Under the pieces are notes generated by a model, which had not been told where the DNA came from, made no database searches, and saw only the letters and a list, made by a program, of their open reading frames with translations. 35,759 nt of DNA from Candidatus Methylomirabilota bacterium (GTDB lineage: Bacteria; Methylomirabilota; Methylomirabilia; Rokubacteriales; CSP1-6), in contig DASTYT010000137.1 of assembly GCA_035764725.1 (NCBI GenBank), positions 1 through 35,759 of the forward strand, in the 5' to 3' direction. The translations under genes and the position numbers were made by a program. This document shows, in pieces, positions 7,516 through 14,925 of the stretch. Each line of letters starts with the position of its first letter. Within the stretch, counting starts at the first letter, position 1.

Positions 7516-8300
7516 GCGGGCGTGGCCTCGAGGGCGGCGAGCGCCGCGCGCATGCCGGCCAGCGTGTCCGCGCCGGACGTCGCGCCCATGCGCGCCAGCG
7601 CGGCGGCGGCGGCGCGCGCGCCGGACGGCGACTTCGCCATGGCGAGATCGCGCAAAGGCTCGGAGAACTGGCCCGCGACGGCGTGACGCAGGAAGGCCGC
7701 GCCCACCGTGGTGGTGGCATCGACGGCGTGCGCCGTGAGGGCCCGCGCCACGGCTGCGGCCGCGGGCCAGCCATCGGCCAGTCGATGCAGGATCGCGAGG
7801 ACGCCGACGAGATAGTCGTCGCCCGCTGGCGTGAGTCCTTCACCCAGGCCGATCAGCCCGCACGCGGCATCGATGAAGTCGGCCGCGTCGCGCGCGCCAA
7901 TGGCGCGGCTCAGCGCGGCTCGGGCGGCCCGCCCCCGCGGCGACTCGAGCCCGGCCGCGCAGGGCTCCGGGCGCGTGTCGGCGAGCCCCGCGGCGAGCAG
8001 GACGCGCGCGGTCACGCCGTTCCGCACGGGGCGAACCGCGAGGTCCACGCGCGCGGCGCCGCCGAGATCGAGCGTGAGAGGACCGCCGGCGAGGTCCGCC
8101 TCCCACGACTCCAGCGCAATGGCGAACGGCGCGGCGAGTGGACCGGGCCCATGCAGGGTGAGCAGCGCGCCGTCCGCCGTCTCGAAGTTGACGGCGTGCT
8201 CGAACATGGAATGCGGCCGGTCGGGAAGACTTGGGTCCGTCTCGAGCCGGGCGGCGAGCTGCGCGCCGAGGGCGCGCACCCGAAGTCGCGTACCGATCAT
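7512..8300 (-). CDS. allH: AllH/YlbF-like protein (DUF2877)
   Basis: This 262-residue protein starts at ATG 8300, where homology to DUF2877 begins; a longer in-frame extension to 8363 is open but looks non-coding. The family hallmark GLGEGLTPAGDDYLVG lies at 151-166, and further conserved patches are HSMFEHAVNFE (30-40) and DATTTVGAAFLRHAVAG. E. coli YlbF (AllH, about 271 residues) is the counterpart and works with FdrA and AllG. It is the first gene of the operon. There is no Shine-Dalgarno sequence; a TATTCT at 8310-8315 ends nine bases before the ATG, which suggests a leaderless message. It is divergent from the kimA-like gene across 131 bp. No carbamate kinase, which follows these genes in E. 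coli, is in the window. Confidence 0.9.
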   Translation of the reverse strand: MIGTRLRVRALGAQLAARLETDPSLPDRPHSMFEHAVNFETADGALLTLHGPGPLAAPFAIALESWEADLAGGPLTLDLGGAARVDLAVRPVRNGVTARVLLAAGLADTRPEPCAAGLESPRGRAARAALSRAIGARDAADFIDAACGLIGLGEGLTPAGDDYLVGVLAILHRLADGWPAAAAVARALTAHAVDATTTVGAAFLRHAVAGQFSEPLRDLAMAKSPSGARAAAAALARMGATSGADTLAGMRAALAALEATPA

Positions 8301-8309
8301 CGCGTGGCG

Positions 8310-8315
8310 AGAATA
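8310..8315 (-). promoter_or_regulatory. -10-like hexamer of the allH operon
   Basis: TATTCT on the minus strand ends nine bases before the allH ATG. With normal -10-to-start spacing the transcript would begin two to three bases before the ATG. No clear -35 is visible. Confidence 0.45.
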
Positions 8316-8362
8316 GGGCCTCCCCGGGGGGCGTTCAAGGGGGAGCCCCTCCCGCGGGCACA

Positions 8363-8384
8363 CCTCAAGATTTCCTCAAGATTT
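8363..8384. repeat. Exact 11-bp tandem repeat in the divergent allH/kimA promoter region
   Basis: The unit cctcaagattt occurs twice without a gap (8363-8373, 8374-8384). An 11-bp period places both copies on the same helix face, the layout used by PhoB/OmpR-type response regulators. It lies about 33 bp upstream of the putative kimA -10 and is markedly AT-richer than its surroundings. It may be an operator for one or both divergent units. Confidence 0.6.
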
Positions 8385-8394
8385 GGCCGGCCCC

Positions 8395-8422
8395 TTGCCG
8401 GGGCGACCACCCTTGATAGATT
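8395..8422 (+). promoter_or_regulatory. Putative promoter of the kimA-like gene
   Basis: TTGCCG at 8395-8400 and TAGATT at 8417-8422 are separated by 16 bp. The -10-like element ends nine bases before the ATG at 8432. There is no Shine-Dalgarno sequence, so the message may be leaderless. Both boxes are weak matches to consensus. Confidence 0.4.
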
Positions 8423-8431
8423 CGTCACCGC

Positions 8432-10261
8432 ATGCAGATCGGCGCCATCAAACGAGTGCTCGTCGGCGCCCCGATGCCGCTCGCCCAGGCGCGACACGAG
8501 CGACTCGGGAAGGCCGTGGCCCTGGCCGTCTTCGCCTCCGACCCCCTGTCGTCGGTCGCGTACGCGACCGAGGAGATCCTGCTGGTCCTCGTCCTCGCCG
8601 GCCACGCCGCCCTGAGCTATTCGCTTCCCGTGGCCATCGGTATCGCCGCGCTGCTCGCCGTGGTGGTCGTCTCCTACCGTCAGACGGTGCAGGCATATCC
8701 TCAGGGCGGCGGCGCCTACCTGGTCGCCAAGGACAACCTCGGCGTCTTCCCGGCTCTCACCGCAGCGGCGGCGCTCTTGACCGACTACGTGCTCACGGTG
8801 TCGGTCTCGGTGGTCGCCGGAGTGGCGGCGCTGACGTCGGCCTTTCCGGCGCTGCACGCCCATCGCGTGGTCCTGAGCGTGCTTGCCGTCGCCTTGATCA
8901 CGACGGGGAACCTGCGCGGCGTCCGCGAATCGGGGCGGATGTTTGCCGCGCCGACCTACTTCTTCACCGTCAGCATTCTGGGAATGGTTGGCTATGGGCT
9001 GGTCGCGTCGAAGCTCGGGCTGCTTCCCGAGGCGCCTTACGAGCCGCACCCTCCGGGACTCGAGGGAATCGGGCTGTTCCTTCTCTTGCGCGCCTACGCC
9101 GCCGGCTGCACGGCCTTGACGGGCGTCGAGGCGGTGTCGAACGGTGTGCCTGCCCTCCGGCCGCCGGAGGGCCGCAATGCCCAGGCGGTGATGACCTGGC
9201 TCGGCGTCATCTCCATCACCATGTTCCTCGGCATCACCTACCTGGCGTTCGACTTCGGCATCATGCCCGGTGGGGACGAGACGGTCGTGTCCAAGATCGC
9301 GCGCCGGGTGTTCGGACCCAGCCTCATCTACTACGCGATCCAGGCGGCGACCATGCTGATCCTGCTCCTTGCCGCCAATACATCGTACGCGGACTTCCCG
9401 CGGCTCTCGTCCATCCTCGCCCGCGATCGCTACATGCCCCGTCAGTTCGCGACCCAGGGCGACCGCCTCGTCTTCTCCAATGGCATCCTGATCCTCAGTG
9501 CGTTCTCCATCTTGCTCATCGTGGGCTTCGGCGGCGACACACACGCCCTCCTGCCCCTCTACGCCATCGGCGTCTTCATCTCCTTCACCCTCTCGCAGAG
9601 TGGGATGGTCCGCCGCTGGCTACGCCGAAAGGAGCCCGGCTGGCGGTGGAGGGTGTGGGTGAACGCGGTGGGAGCGGCCGTCACCGCCATCGTGCTCCTG
9701 ACGCTGGCCGTGACCAAGTTCGCCGAGGGAGCCTGGATCGTCGTGCTGATCATTCCCCTCCTCATCCTGACCTTCGTCGCCATGCACCGACATTACGAGG
9801 AGGTCGCCGTCGAGCTGTCGCTAGAGGGCTTCGATCGCCTTCCTCAGTTCGAGCACACCGTGCTGGTGCTCATCGGCGACGTCCACCAAGGCGTCGTCCG
9901 CGCCGTGCAGTATGCGAAGACGCTGGCCGGGCCATGCGCGGTGGTGCGCGCGGTGTACGTGGAGATCGATCCCGCGCGGACTCACCGGCTGGAGGAGAAG
10001 TGGGCCAAGTGCGGTTTCGGCATCCCTCTCGTCGTCCTGTCCTCGCCGTATCGGTCGCTGCTGCGCCCGTTGCTCGACTTTGTCGATCAGATTCAGCGGC
10101 GGGGCGACGATCAGATGGTGACGATCGTGTTGCCGGAGTTCATTCCTCGGCGGCTGTGGCAGCATCTCCTGCACAACCAGACGGCCTTGCTCGTGAAGGG
10201 GGCGCTCCTCTTCCGCCGGAACATCGTCGTTACCGACATTCCCTACCTCCTGAAGCGTTGA
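8432..10261 (+). CDS. kimA: KimA-like high-affinity potassium transporter (APC superfamily)
   Basis: At 609 residues this is almost exactly the length of Bacillus subtilis KimA (YdaO). It shares its diagnostic blocks: SDPLSSVAYATEEI near residue 37, SYRQTVQAYPQGGGAYLVAK at about 81-100, LTDYVLTVSVS, TALTGVEAVSNGVPA, GDETVVSKIARRVFG, LAANTSYADFPRLSSILARD, RYMPRQFATQGDRLVFSNGI, and PLYAIGVFISFTLSQSGM. About twelve membrane segments are followed by a soluble C-terminal domain (from about residue 455) like the one that closes KimA. The expected role is proton-coupled K+ uptake in the inner membrane. It is the only plus-strand gene. No c-di-AMP (ydaO) riboswitch fits in the short leader; the 11-bp tandem repeat upstream may serve regulation instead. 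Its last 19 bases overlap the end of livF tail to tail. Confidence 0.9.
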   Translation: MQIGAIKRVLVGAPMPLAQARHERLGKAVALAVFASDPLSSVAYATEEILLVLVLAGHAALSYSLPVAIGIAALLAVVVVSYRQTVQAYPQGGGAYLVAKDNLGVFPALTAAAALLTDYVLTVSVSVVAGVAALTSAFPALHAHRVVLSVLAVALITTGNLRGVRESGRMFAAPTYFFTVSILGMVGYGLVASKLGLLPEAPYEPHPPGLEGIGLFLLLRAYAAGCTALTGVEAVSNGVPALRPPEGRNAQAVMTWLGVISITMFLGITYLAFDFGIMPGGDETVVSKIARRVFGPSLIYYAIQAATMLILLLAANTSYADFPRLSSILARDRYMPRQFATQGDRLVFSNGILILSAFSILLIVGFGGDTHALLPLYAIGVFISFTLSQSGMVRRWLRRKEPGWRWRVWVNAVGAAVTAIVLLTLAVTKFAEGAWIVVLIIPLLILTFVAMHRHYEEVAVELSLEGFDRLPQFEHTVLVLIGDVHQGVVRAVQYAKTLAGPCAVVRAVYVEIDPARTHRLEEKWAKCGFGIPLVVLSSPYRSLLRPLLDFVDQIQRRGDDQMVTIVLPEFIPRRLWQHLLHNQTALLVKGALLFRRNIVVTDIPYLLKR

Positions 10262-10992
10262 AGGTCCTTCGTGCCTCCACGTCCGAGATATGCCTGGATC
10301 ACCCCGGGGTCTGCACGCACCTCCGCCGCCGTCCCCGCCACGGTGATGCGCCCGCTCGCCAGGACATAAGCCCGGTCGGCCAGGGCGAGTGCCTGGGCGG
10401 CCATCTGCTCCACGAGGAGAATGGTGAGCCCCTCCCCGCGCAGGCGTGCGAGGGCCTCGAAGATCTGGCGCAGGAGCAGAGGAGCCAAGCCCAGCGACGG
10501 CTCGTCCAGCAGGAGCACGCGCGGCCGCGCCATGAGGCCGCGGGCCAGGGCCAGCATCTGCTGTTGGCCGCCGGAGAGGCTGCCCGCCGGATCGCCCAGG
10601 CGCGCATGGAGGGCCGGGAAGAGAGCCAGGGCGTGCTCCATGGGCTCGCCAGCAGTGTCGGCCGGGCGCCCTCTGGCGGAGAGGGCGCCGAGGGCCAGAT
10701 TATCGCGCACCGTCTGATCGCCGAAGATGCCGCGGCCCTCGGGGACGAGGGTGATGCCGCGATGGGCCACCCACCAGGGCGGGCGGCCGCCGATCTCCTC
10801 GTCGTCGAGGCGGATGGAGCCGGCGCGGGGGTGCAGCAGGCCGGCGATGGTCTTGAGGAGGGTGGTCTTGCCCGCGCCGTTGCCGCCGATCAACGCCACC
10901 AGCTCGCCCGGGCGCACCTCCAGCGATACGTCAGTGAGCGCCCGCGTGGCGCCGTAACCCGCCTCGAGGCCGCGGAGGGTCAGCGCGCTCAT
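10243..10992 (-). CDS. livF: Branched-chain amino acid type ABC transporter ATPase LivF
   Basis: This 249-residue ATPase has Walker A GGNGAGKTT (about 36-44), a Q-loop region with the LivF-typical VPEGRGIFGDQTVRDNLALG, a canonical signature LSGGQQQMLALARGL, Walker B VLLLDEPSLGL, and an H-loop segment ILLVEQ. The ATG at 10992 overlaps the livM-livG stop (ATGA). The C-terminus runs slightly past the usual end (QAYLGRGGTKDLQRFRR) and overlaps the end of the convergent kimA-like gene by 19 bp. It forms the energising dimer with the LivG half of the neighbouring fusion protein. The true substrate could be amino acids, amides or urea-type compounds, since this transporter family is broad. Confidence 0.93.
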   Translation of the reverse strand: MSALTLRGLEAGYGATRALTDVSLEVRPGELVALIGGNGAGKTTLLKTIAGLLHPRAGSIRLDDEEIGGRPPWWVAHRGITLVPEGRGIFGDQTVRDNLALGALSARGRPADTAGEPMEHALALFPALHARLGDPAGSLSGGQQQMLALARGLMARPRVLLLDEPSLGLAPLLLRQIFEALARLRGEGLTILLVEQMAAQALALADRAYVLASGRITVAGTAAEVRADPGVIQAYLGRGGTKDLQRFRR

Positions 10993-12713
10993 GCGGGGGC
11001 CGCGCCAAGATAGGCCTCGATCACCGCGGCATCGCGCTGCACGTCGGCCGGCGCGCCGCGGGCGATGATTCGGCCGTCGTCGAACACGGTGACCTGGTCG
11101 GACAGGGCCATCACCAGATCCATGTGATGCTCCACCAGCACCATGGCGGGACCGCCGCCGTCGCGCACGGCGGCCAGCGCCGCATCCAGCTCGGCCACCT
11201 CGCTCAGTGTGAGGCCGGCCGCGGGCTCGTCGAGGAGGAGCACGCGCGGGCCGGTGGCGAGCGCCCGCACGATCTCGAGCCGGCGGCGGAGCCCGGCGGC
11301 GAGCGCGTCGGCAGGCTCATCGGCGAGGGCGGCCAGGCCGTGGGCGGTGAGGCGGACACGGGACTCCGCGTGGAAGAAGCGCTCGCGGCGGCGCGTGGCG
11401 GGGAGGCCGGCGAGGGCGCCGAGGAGGCGGCCGAGGCGCGGGCCCGCGAGGCCCACGGCCACGTTGTCGGCCACGGTGAGCTCGCCGAAGAGCTGCGCGG
11501 TCTGGAACGTGCGCGCGACGCCGAGCCGCGCGATGGCGTGGGGCGCGGCGCCGGCGATGCCGAGGCCGCCCAGCGTGACCTGGCCTGCCTCGGGCCGGTA
11601 GTAGCCGGAGAGAACGTTCAGCAGCGTCGTCTTGCCCGCTCCGTTCGGGCCGATGACGGCGGTGATGCCGGGGGACGGGACGGCGAGCGTGACGTTGTCG
11701 AGGGCGGTCACCCCGCCGAATCTGACCGTCACGTGGTCGAGCGCGAGAAGCGTTTCCGGGGGTCTGGCCTCGACCTTCTGCTCCCCCTCACCCTGCCCTC
11801 TTCCCCTCTGGGGAAGCGGGGTGGAGCGCCTCGGGGTCACCGCGCCGACCACGCCGTGTGGGAGCCCGTAGATCGAGAGCAAGAGCAGGAGACCGTAGAG
11901 GATGAGGCGGTAGTCGGCGAGACGGGTGAGGAGCTCGGGGAGGAGGGTGAGCACGAGGCCGCCGACCACGGGGCCCGCGATGGTGTTGACGCCGCCGAAG
12001 AGGAGGGCGAGGAGGAACAGGATGGACTGCTGCAGCGTGAAGCTGTCGGGCGAGATGTAGCCGTTGAGGAAGGCGAAGAGCGCGCCGGCCCCGCCGGTGA
12101 AGGCGGCGGAGACGGTGAACGCGACGATACGGAGGTGATAGGGCGAGAGGCCCAGCGACTCCGCTGCGACCTCGCTGCCCTTGACGGCGAGGAAGGCCCG
12201 GCCCCAGGCCGAGCGACGAAGATTGGCGGTGACCCAGAGGGCGACGGCCGCCGCCGCGGCCACCACCCAGTAGTAACGGGCGAGGGGAAGCTTGGGGATG
12301 TTGAAGATACCGCCGGGGCCGCCCGTAACCGACACCCATTCCACCAGCACGCCCTCGACGATGATGCCGAAGGCGATCGTGACCATGGCCAGATAGGGCC
12401 CGGTCACGCGCAGCGCCGCCGCGGCCACGACCGCGCCCACGAGCGCGGCGGCCGCGATCGCCGTCATGGTCGCCGCCCAGAGCGGCACGCCCGCGCGCGT
12501 GGCGGCGAGCGCGGCCGCGTAGGCGCCGATGGCGTAGAAGCCGGCGTGGCCCAGTGAGATCTGGCCCGTGAAGCCCACGAGCACGTTGAGGCCGGCGGCC
12601 ACGATGACGAGGAGCGCGGTGCTGGCGCCGAGGTAAAGATAGTACGTGTTGGCAGTCAGGAGGGGCAGGGCCGCGGCGGCGGCGGCGAGGGCGAGCCAGC
12701 CCACGCGTGCCAT
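10989..12713 (-). CDS. livM-livG: LivM-LivG fusion: ABC transporter permease joined to ATPase
   Basis: The ATG at 12713 overlaps the livH stop (TGATG), giving 574 residues. Residues 1-292 are a LivM permease (GLNVLVGFTGQISLGHAGFY, ALFAFLNGYISPDSFTLQQS, LLFGGVNTIAGPVVGG). Residues 293-320 are a low-complexity linker with PLPQRGRGQGEGEQ at 299-312. Residues 321-574 are a LivG ATPase with Walker A GPNGAGKT (355-362), VARTFQTAQLFGELTVADNV, Walker B VLLLDEPAAGL and H-loop VLVEHHMDLVM. The LivG signature, usually LSYGQQRRLEI, reads LAAGLRRRLEI, so the signature Gln is lost. The reading frame is open upstream past livH, but that extension is a shadow. The linker is encoded by a GC-rich palindromic repeat, which probably removed the stop between two former genes. 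Confidence 0.9.
   Translation of the reverse strand: MARVGWLALAAAAAALPLLTANTYYLYLGASTALLVIVAAGLNVLVGFTGQISLGHAGFYAIGAYAAALAATRAGVPLWAATMTAIAAAALVGAVVAAAALRVTGPYLAMVTIAFGIIVEGVLVEWVSVTGGPGGIFNIPKLPLARYYWVVAAAAAVALWVTANLRRSAWGRAFLAVKGSEVAAESLGLSPYHLRIVAFTVSAAFTGGAGALFAFLNGYISPDSFTLQQSILFLLALLFGGVNTIAGPVVGGLVLTLLPELLTRLADYRLILYGLLLLLSIYGLPHGVVGAVTPRRSTPLPQRGRGQGEGEQKVEARPPETLLALDHVTVRFGGVTALDNVTLAVPSPGITAVIGPNGAGKTTLLNVLSGYYRPEAGQVTLGGLGIAGAAPHAIARLGVARTFQTAQLFGELTVADNVAVGLAGPRLGRLLGALAGLPATRRRERFFHAESRVRLTAHGLAALADEPADALAAGLRRRLEIVRALATGPRVLLLDEPAAGLTLSEVAELDAALAAVRDGGGPAMVLVEHHMDLVMALSDQVTVFDDGRIIARGAPADVQRDAAVIEAYLGAAPA
11781..11826. repeat. REP-like palindromic element inside the livM-livG linker
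   Basis: A tract of ctccccctcaccctgccctc is followed by a perfect inverted repeat TTCCCC-TCT-GGGGAA (11801-11815) and gcggggtggag. Such CCCTCACCCTGCCCTC plus palindrome elements are common dispersed intergenic repeats in GC-rich bacteria. When translated they give peptides like GRGQGEGE, exactly as in this linker. Confidence 0.6.
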
Positions 12714-13582
12714 CACACCCGCCGCGTGGCGGGGGCGCCGCCCAGGCCGTCCGGCCGCATCACCAGCACCAGGATCACCAGCGCGAAGCCCACGATCTCG
12801 CGCGCGCCGGTGGAGACATAGCCCGCCACGAATGACTCGATCAGGCCGTAGCCGAGCCCGGCCACAATGATGCCGGGCGCGGAGGTGAGTCCGCCGATGA
12901 TGGCCACCGCGAAGGCCTTGAGGCCGATGATGGTGCCCATGGTGGGCGCCACGTTCAGGATGGGTGCCAGCAGCACGCCCGCCACCCCGGCCAGGAGCGC
13001 GGAGAGCGCGTAGGCGGCCATGACCGCGCGGGGCACGTTGATGCCCATGAGCCCGGCGGCCTCCGCATTCCACGCCACCGCCTTCCACTGTTTCCCCCAC
13101 CGCGTGCGGTGATAGAGCACCTGCACCAGCGCCATCACCGCCAGGCCCACGATCGGAATCAGCAGCTCCTGCGGATAGAAGCCCGCGCCGCCGAGGAGAA
13201 TGGGCTTCCGCGTCAGCGCCGAGGGGAAGGCGCGCGCGTCCTTGCCGAACGACAGCATGGCCACGTTCTCGGCAATGATGCCGAGCGCGATCGTGGAGAG
13301 GAGCCAGGCGGGCGAGCCCGCGAGAAAGAAGGGGCGCACCGCAACGCGCTCCACCAGCATGCCGAAGAGCGCGAGCGCGACGAGCATGAGTAGTAGCGCG
13401 GCGGGGAGCGGCCAGCCCAGCCCCACGTAGGCCGCGTAGGCCACCACCGCGCCCGCCATCACGGCGTAGCCCTGCGAGAAGTTCATGGTGCGGCTGGTCA
13501 CCCAGGTGATGTGGTACCCCAGGGCGACCAGCCCGTACATGCTGCCCAGTGCCAGCCCGCTGACGACGAGCTGGAGGACCAC
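12713..13582 (-). CDS. livH: Branched-chain amino acid type ABC transporter permease LivH
   Basis: This 289-residue integral membrane protein has about eight hydrophobic segments. Family hallmarks are SGLALGSMYGLVALGYHITW, TMNFSQGYAVMAGAVVAY, the NAEAAGLMGINVPRAV region near residue 180 (cytoplasmic EAA-type loop), and AFAVAIIGGLTSAPGIIVAG near the C-terminus. The start is GTG at 13582; there is only a weak AGG before it. It pairs with the LivM half of the fusion to form the membrane channel. The 125-bp gap before it (13583-13707) holds hairpins and repeats. Confidence 0.92.
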   Translation of the reverse strand: MVLQLVVSGLALGSMYGLVALGYHITWVTSRTMNFSQGYAVMAGAVVAYAAYVGLGWPLPAALLLMLVALALFGMLVERVAVRPFFLAGSPAWLLSTIALGIIAENVAMLSFGKDARAFPSALTRKPILLGGAGFYPQELLIPIVGLAVMALVQVLYHRTRWGKQWKAVAWNAEAAGLMGINVPRAVMAAYALSALLAGVAGVLLAPILNVAPTMGTIIGLKAFAVAIIGGLTSAPGIIVAGLGYGLIESFVAGYVSTGAREIVGFALVILVLVMRPDGLGGAPATRRV

Positions 13583-13707
13583 TGCCTAGCGCGGTCGGGC
13601 CATGAGAACGGCCCAGATGCGAGGCGGCGAGGAATGCGACGAGCGAGGCGTATCTGTTCGTACGTCGAGCGAGGGGCGACCGAGCCAACGAAGCAGATGC
13701 GTCGTTA
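13583..13707. repeat. Structured intergenic spacer between livK and livH, possible dispersed repeat
   Basis: The 125-bp spacer contains cagatgcg twice as a direct repeat (13614-13621, 13694-13701) and a near-inverted copy cgtatctg (13650-13657). It also has a 5-bp GGGCC/GGCCC hairpin (13597-13601 with 13610-13614) and several gcgag units. It has no plausible start or promoter. It may act like the REP-containing livK-livH spacer known in enterics and lower transport-gene expression relative to the binding protein. Confidence 0.45.
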
Positions 13708-14880
13708 TCATGGACCGACGGGGACGATCTTGCCGTGCTTCCAGACCACCATGACGTAGTCCGCGTCGGTCAGCGCGTCGTGCTGCTCGGCCGTGAAGGG
13801 CTGCTTGTAGGTCTTGATGAGGCCCTTGTACTCGGCCTTAAGGCTTTCGAGCGCGTCGCGGACCTTCGGGCCGTCCGTGCTGCCCGCCTGCTCGATGGCG
13901 AGGGCGACCAGATGCATGCCGTCGTAGGCGTTCGCCGTGCCCACGGGCGCGATCACGTCCTCGGGCCCCTTCACGTTGTACTTCTCGCGCAGGGCCTTCA
14001 GGAGGGCCTGGCCCCGCTCGTTCTGCTTGCCGAAGAAGGAATAGGTCTGGACGAAGACCACGCCGTCGGAGAGATCCCCGGTCAGCTCGGCGAAGCGCCC
14101 GCCCGAGATGCCCCAGTGGGAGATCATGGGCACTTCCCAGCCGATCTTGGCGCGCGACTTCACGACCTGCGCGCCCTCGGGCGCATTGGCCACGAGGATG
14201 ACGTGATCGGCGCCGGCGCCCTTGAGCCGCAGCAGCTGCGGGCTCATGTCGGGGTCGTTCCAGTTGAACTTCTCGATGCCCACGGGCTTCACTTTCTTGT
14301 CACCGAGCCACTTGCCCAGGCCCGCCTCGTTCGACTGGCCCCAGGCGGTGTTCTCGAGGAGGAGGCCCGGCTTGCCCTTCTTCATCACGTCCACGGCGTA
14401 GCGGGCGAGGTACTTGTCCACGTAGTCGTCGTTGGCGGAGACGCGGAAGGCGAAGTTGGGGGTCTGGCCGTTCCGCGTGATGTTGGTGCCCGCCGCCCAC
14501 GCGCCCATGTACGGGGTCTTGAGCTCCGCCCACACCGGCACCTGCGCCAGCGCCACCGTGGTATGGAGACCGCCGAACACTACCGTGGCCTTCTCCCGCT
14601 CCACCAGCTCGCGGGCGATGGTCACGCCCTTGGCGGGATTGCCCTCGTCGTCGCGGATCACCATCTCGAGCTTGCGCCCGCCGAGGAGCCCGCCCTTCGC
14701 GTTCACCTCGTCCATGGCGATCTGTATCCCGCGCTTGATCGCCTCGCCTGAGGCGGCCGACCCGCCGGAGACCGCGGCGGCGAGCCCGATCCTGATGGGC
14801 TCTTTGGATTGGGCGCCCACCGAGACGGTGAGGGCGGCAAGAGCGAGCAGTGCGAGACCGAGGCAAGCCAGACGGCGCAT
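13708..14880 (-). CDS. livK: Periplasmic substrate-binding protein LivK-type
   Basis: The ATG at 14880 is preceded by a strong AAGGAGG six bases upstream (14887-14893). That selects it over an in-frame upstream codon at 14913. The product is 390 residues. A signal peptide (RR, hydrophobic core, SVGA cut before Gln24) is followed by the Leu/Ile/Val-binding fold start KEPIRIGLAAAVSG. Further family segments are GGLLGGRKLEMVIRDDEGNPAKGVTIARELVE, TNITRNGQTPNFAFRVSANDDYVD, and DMSPQLLRLKGAGADHVILV. It delivers substrate to LivH/LivM-G/LivF. The family also binds amides, urea and aromatic acids, so the substrate stays open. It lies 45 bp after the acetyltransferase gene and may have its own promoter. 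Confidence 0.93.
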   Translation of the reverse strand: MRRLACLGLALLALAALTVSVGAQSKEPIRIGLAAAVSGGSAASGEAIKRGIQIAMDEVNAKGGLLGGRKLEMVIRDDEGNPAKGVTIARELVEREKATVVFGGLHTTVALAQVPVWAELKTPYMGAWAAGTNITRNGQTPNFAFRVSANDDYVDKYLARYAVDVMKKGKPGLLLENTAWGQSNEAGLGKWLGDKKVKPVGIEKFNWNDPDMSPQLLRLKGAGADHVILVANAPEGAQVVKSRAKIGWEVPMISHWGISGGRFAELTGDLSDGVVFVQTYSFFGKQNERGQALLKALREKYNVKGPEDVIAPVGTANAYDGMHLVALAIEQAGSTDGPKVRDALESLKAEYKGLIKTYKQPFTAEQHDALTDADYVMVVWKHGKIVPVGP

Positions 14881-14925
14881 GGTCACCCTCCTTCGGGATT
14901 TCCTAGGTAGCACGAAACGGGGGGC

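Noticed and set aside
8301..8431. c-di-AMP (ydaO) riboswitch before the kimA-like gene
   Set aside because: The gap is 131 bp shared with a divergent promoter, and the putative start site is only a few bases from the ATG, so there is no room for the aptamer.
12714..13688. Extension of the livM-livG frame upstream to 13688
   Set aside because: It is antiphase to livH, a clear membrane protein. Real LivM homology starts at the ATG at 12713.
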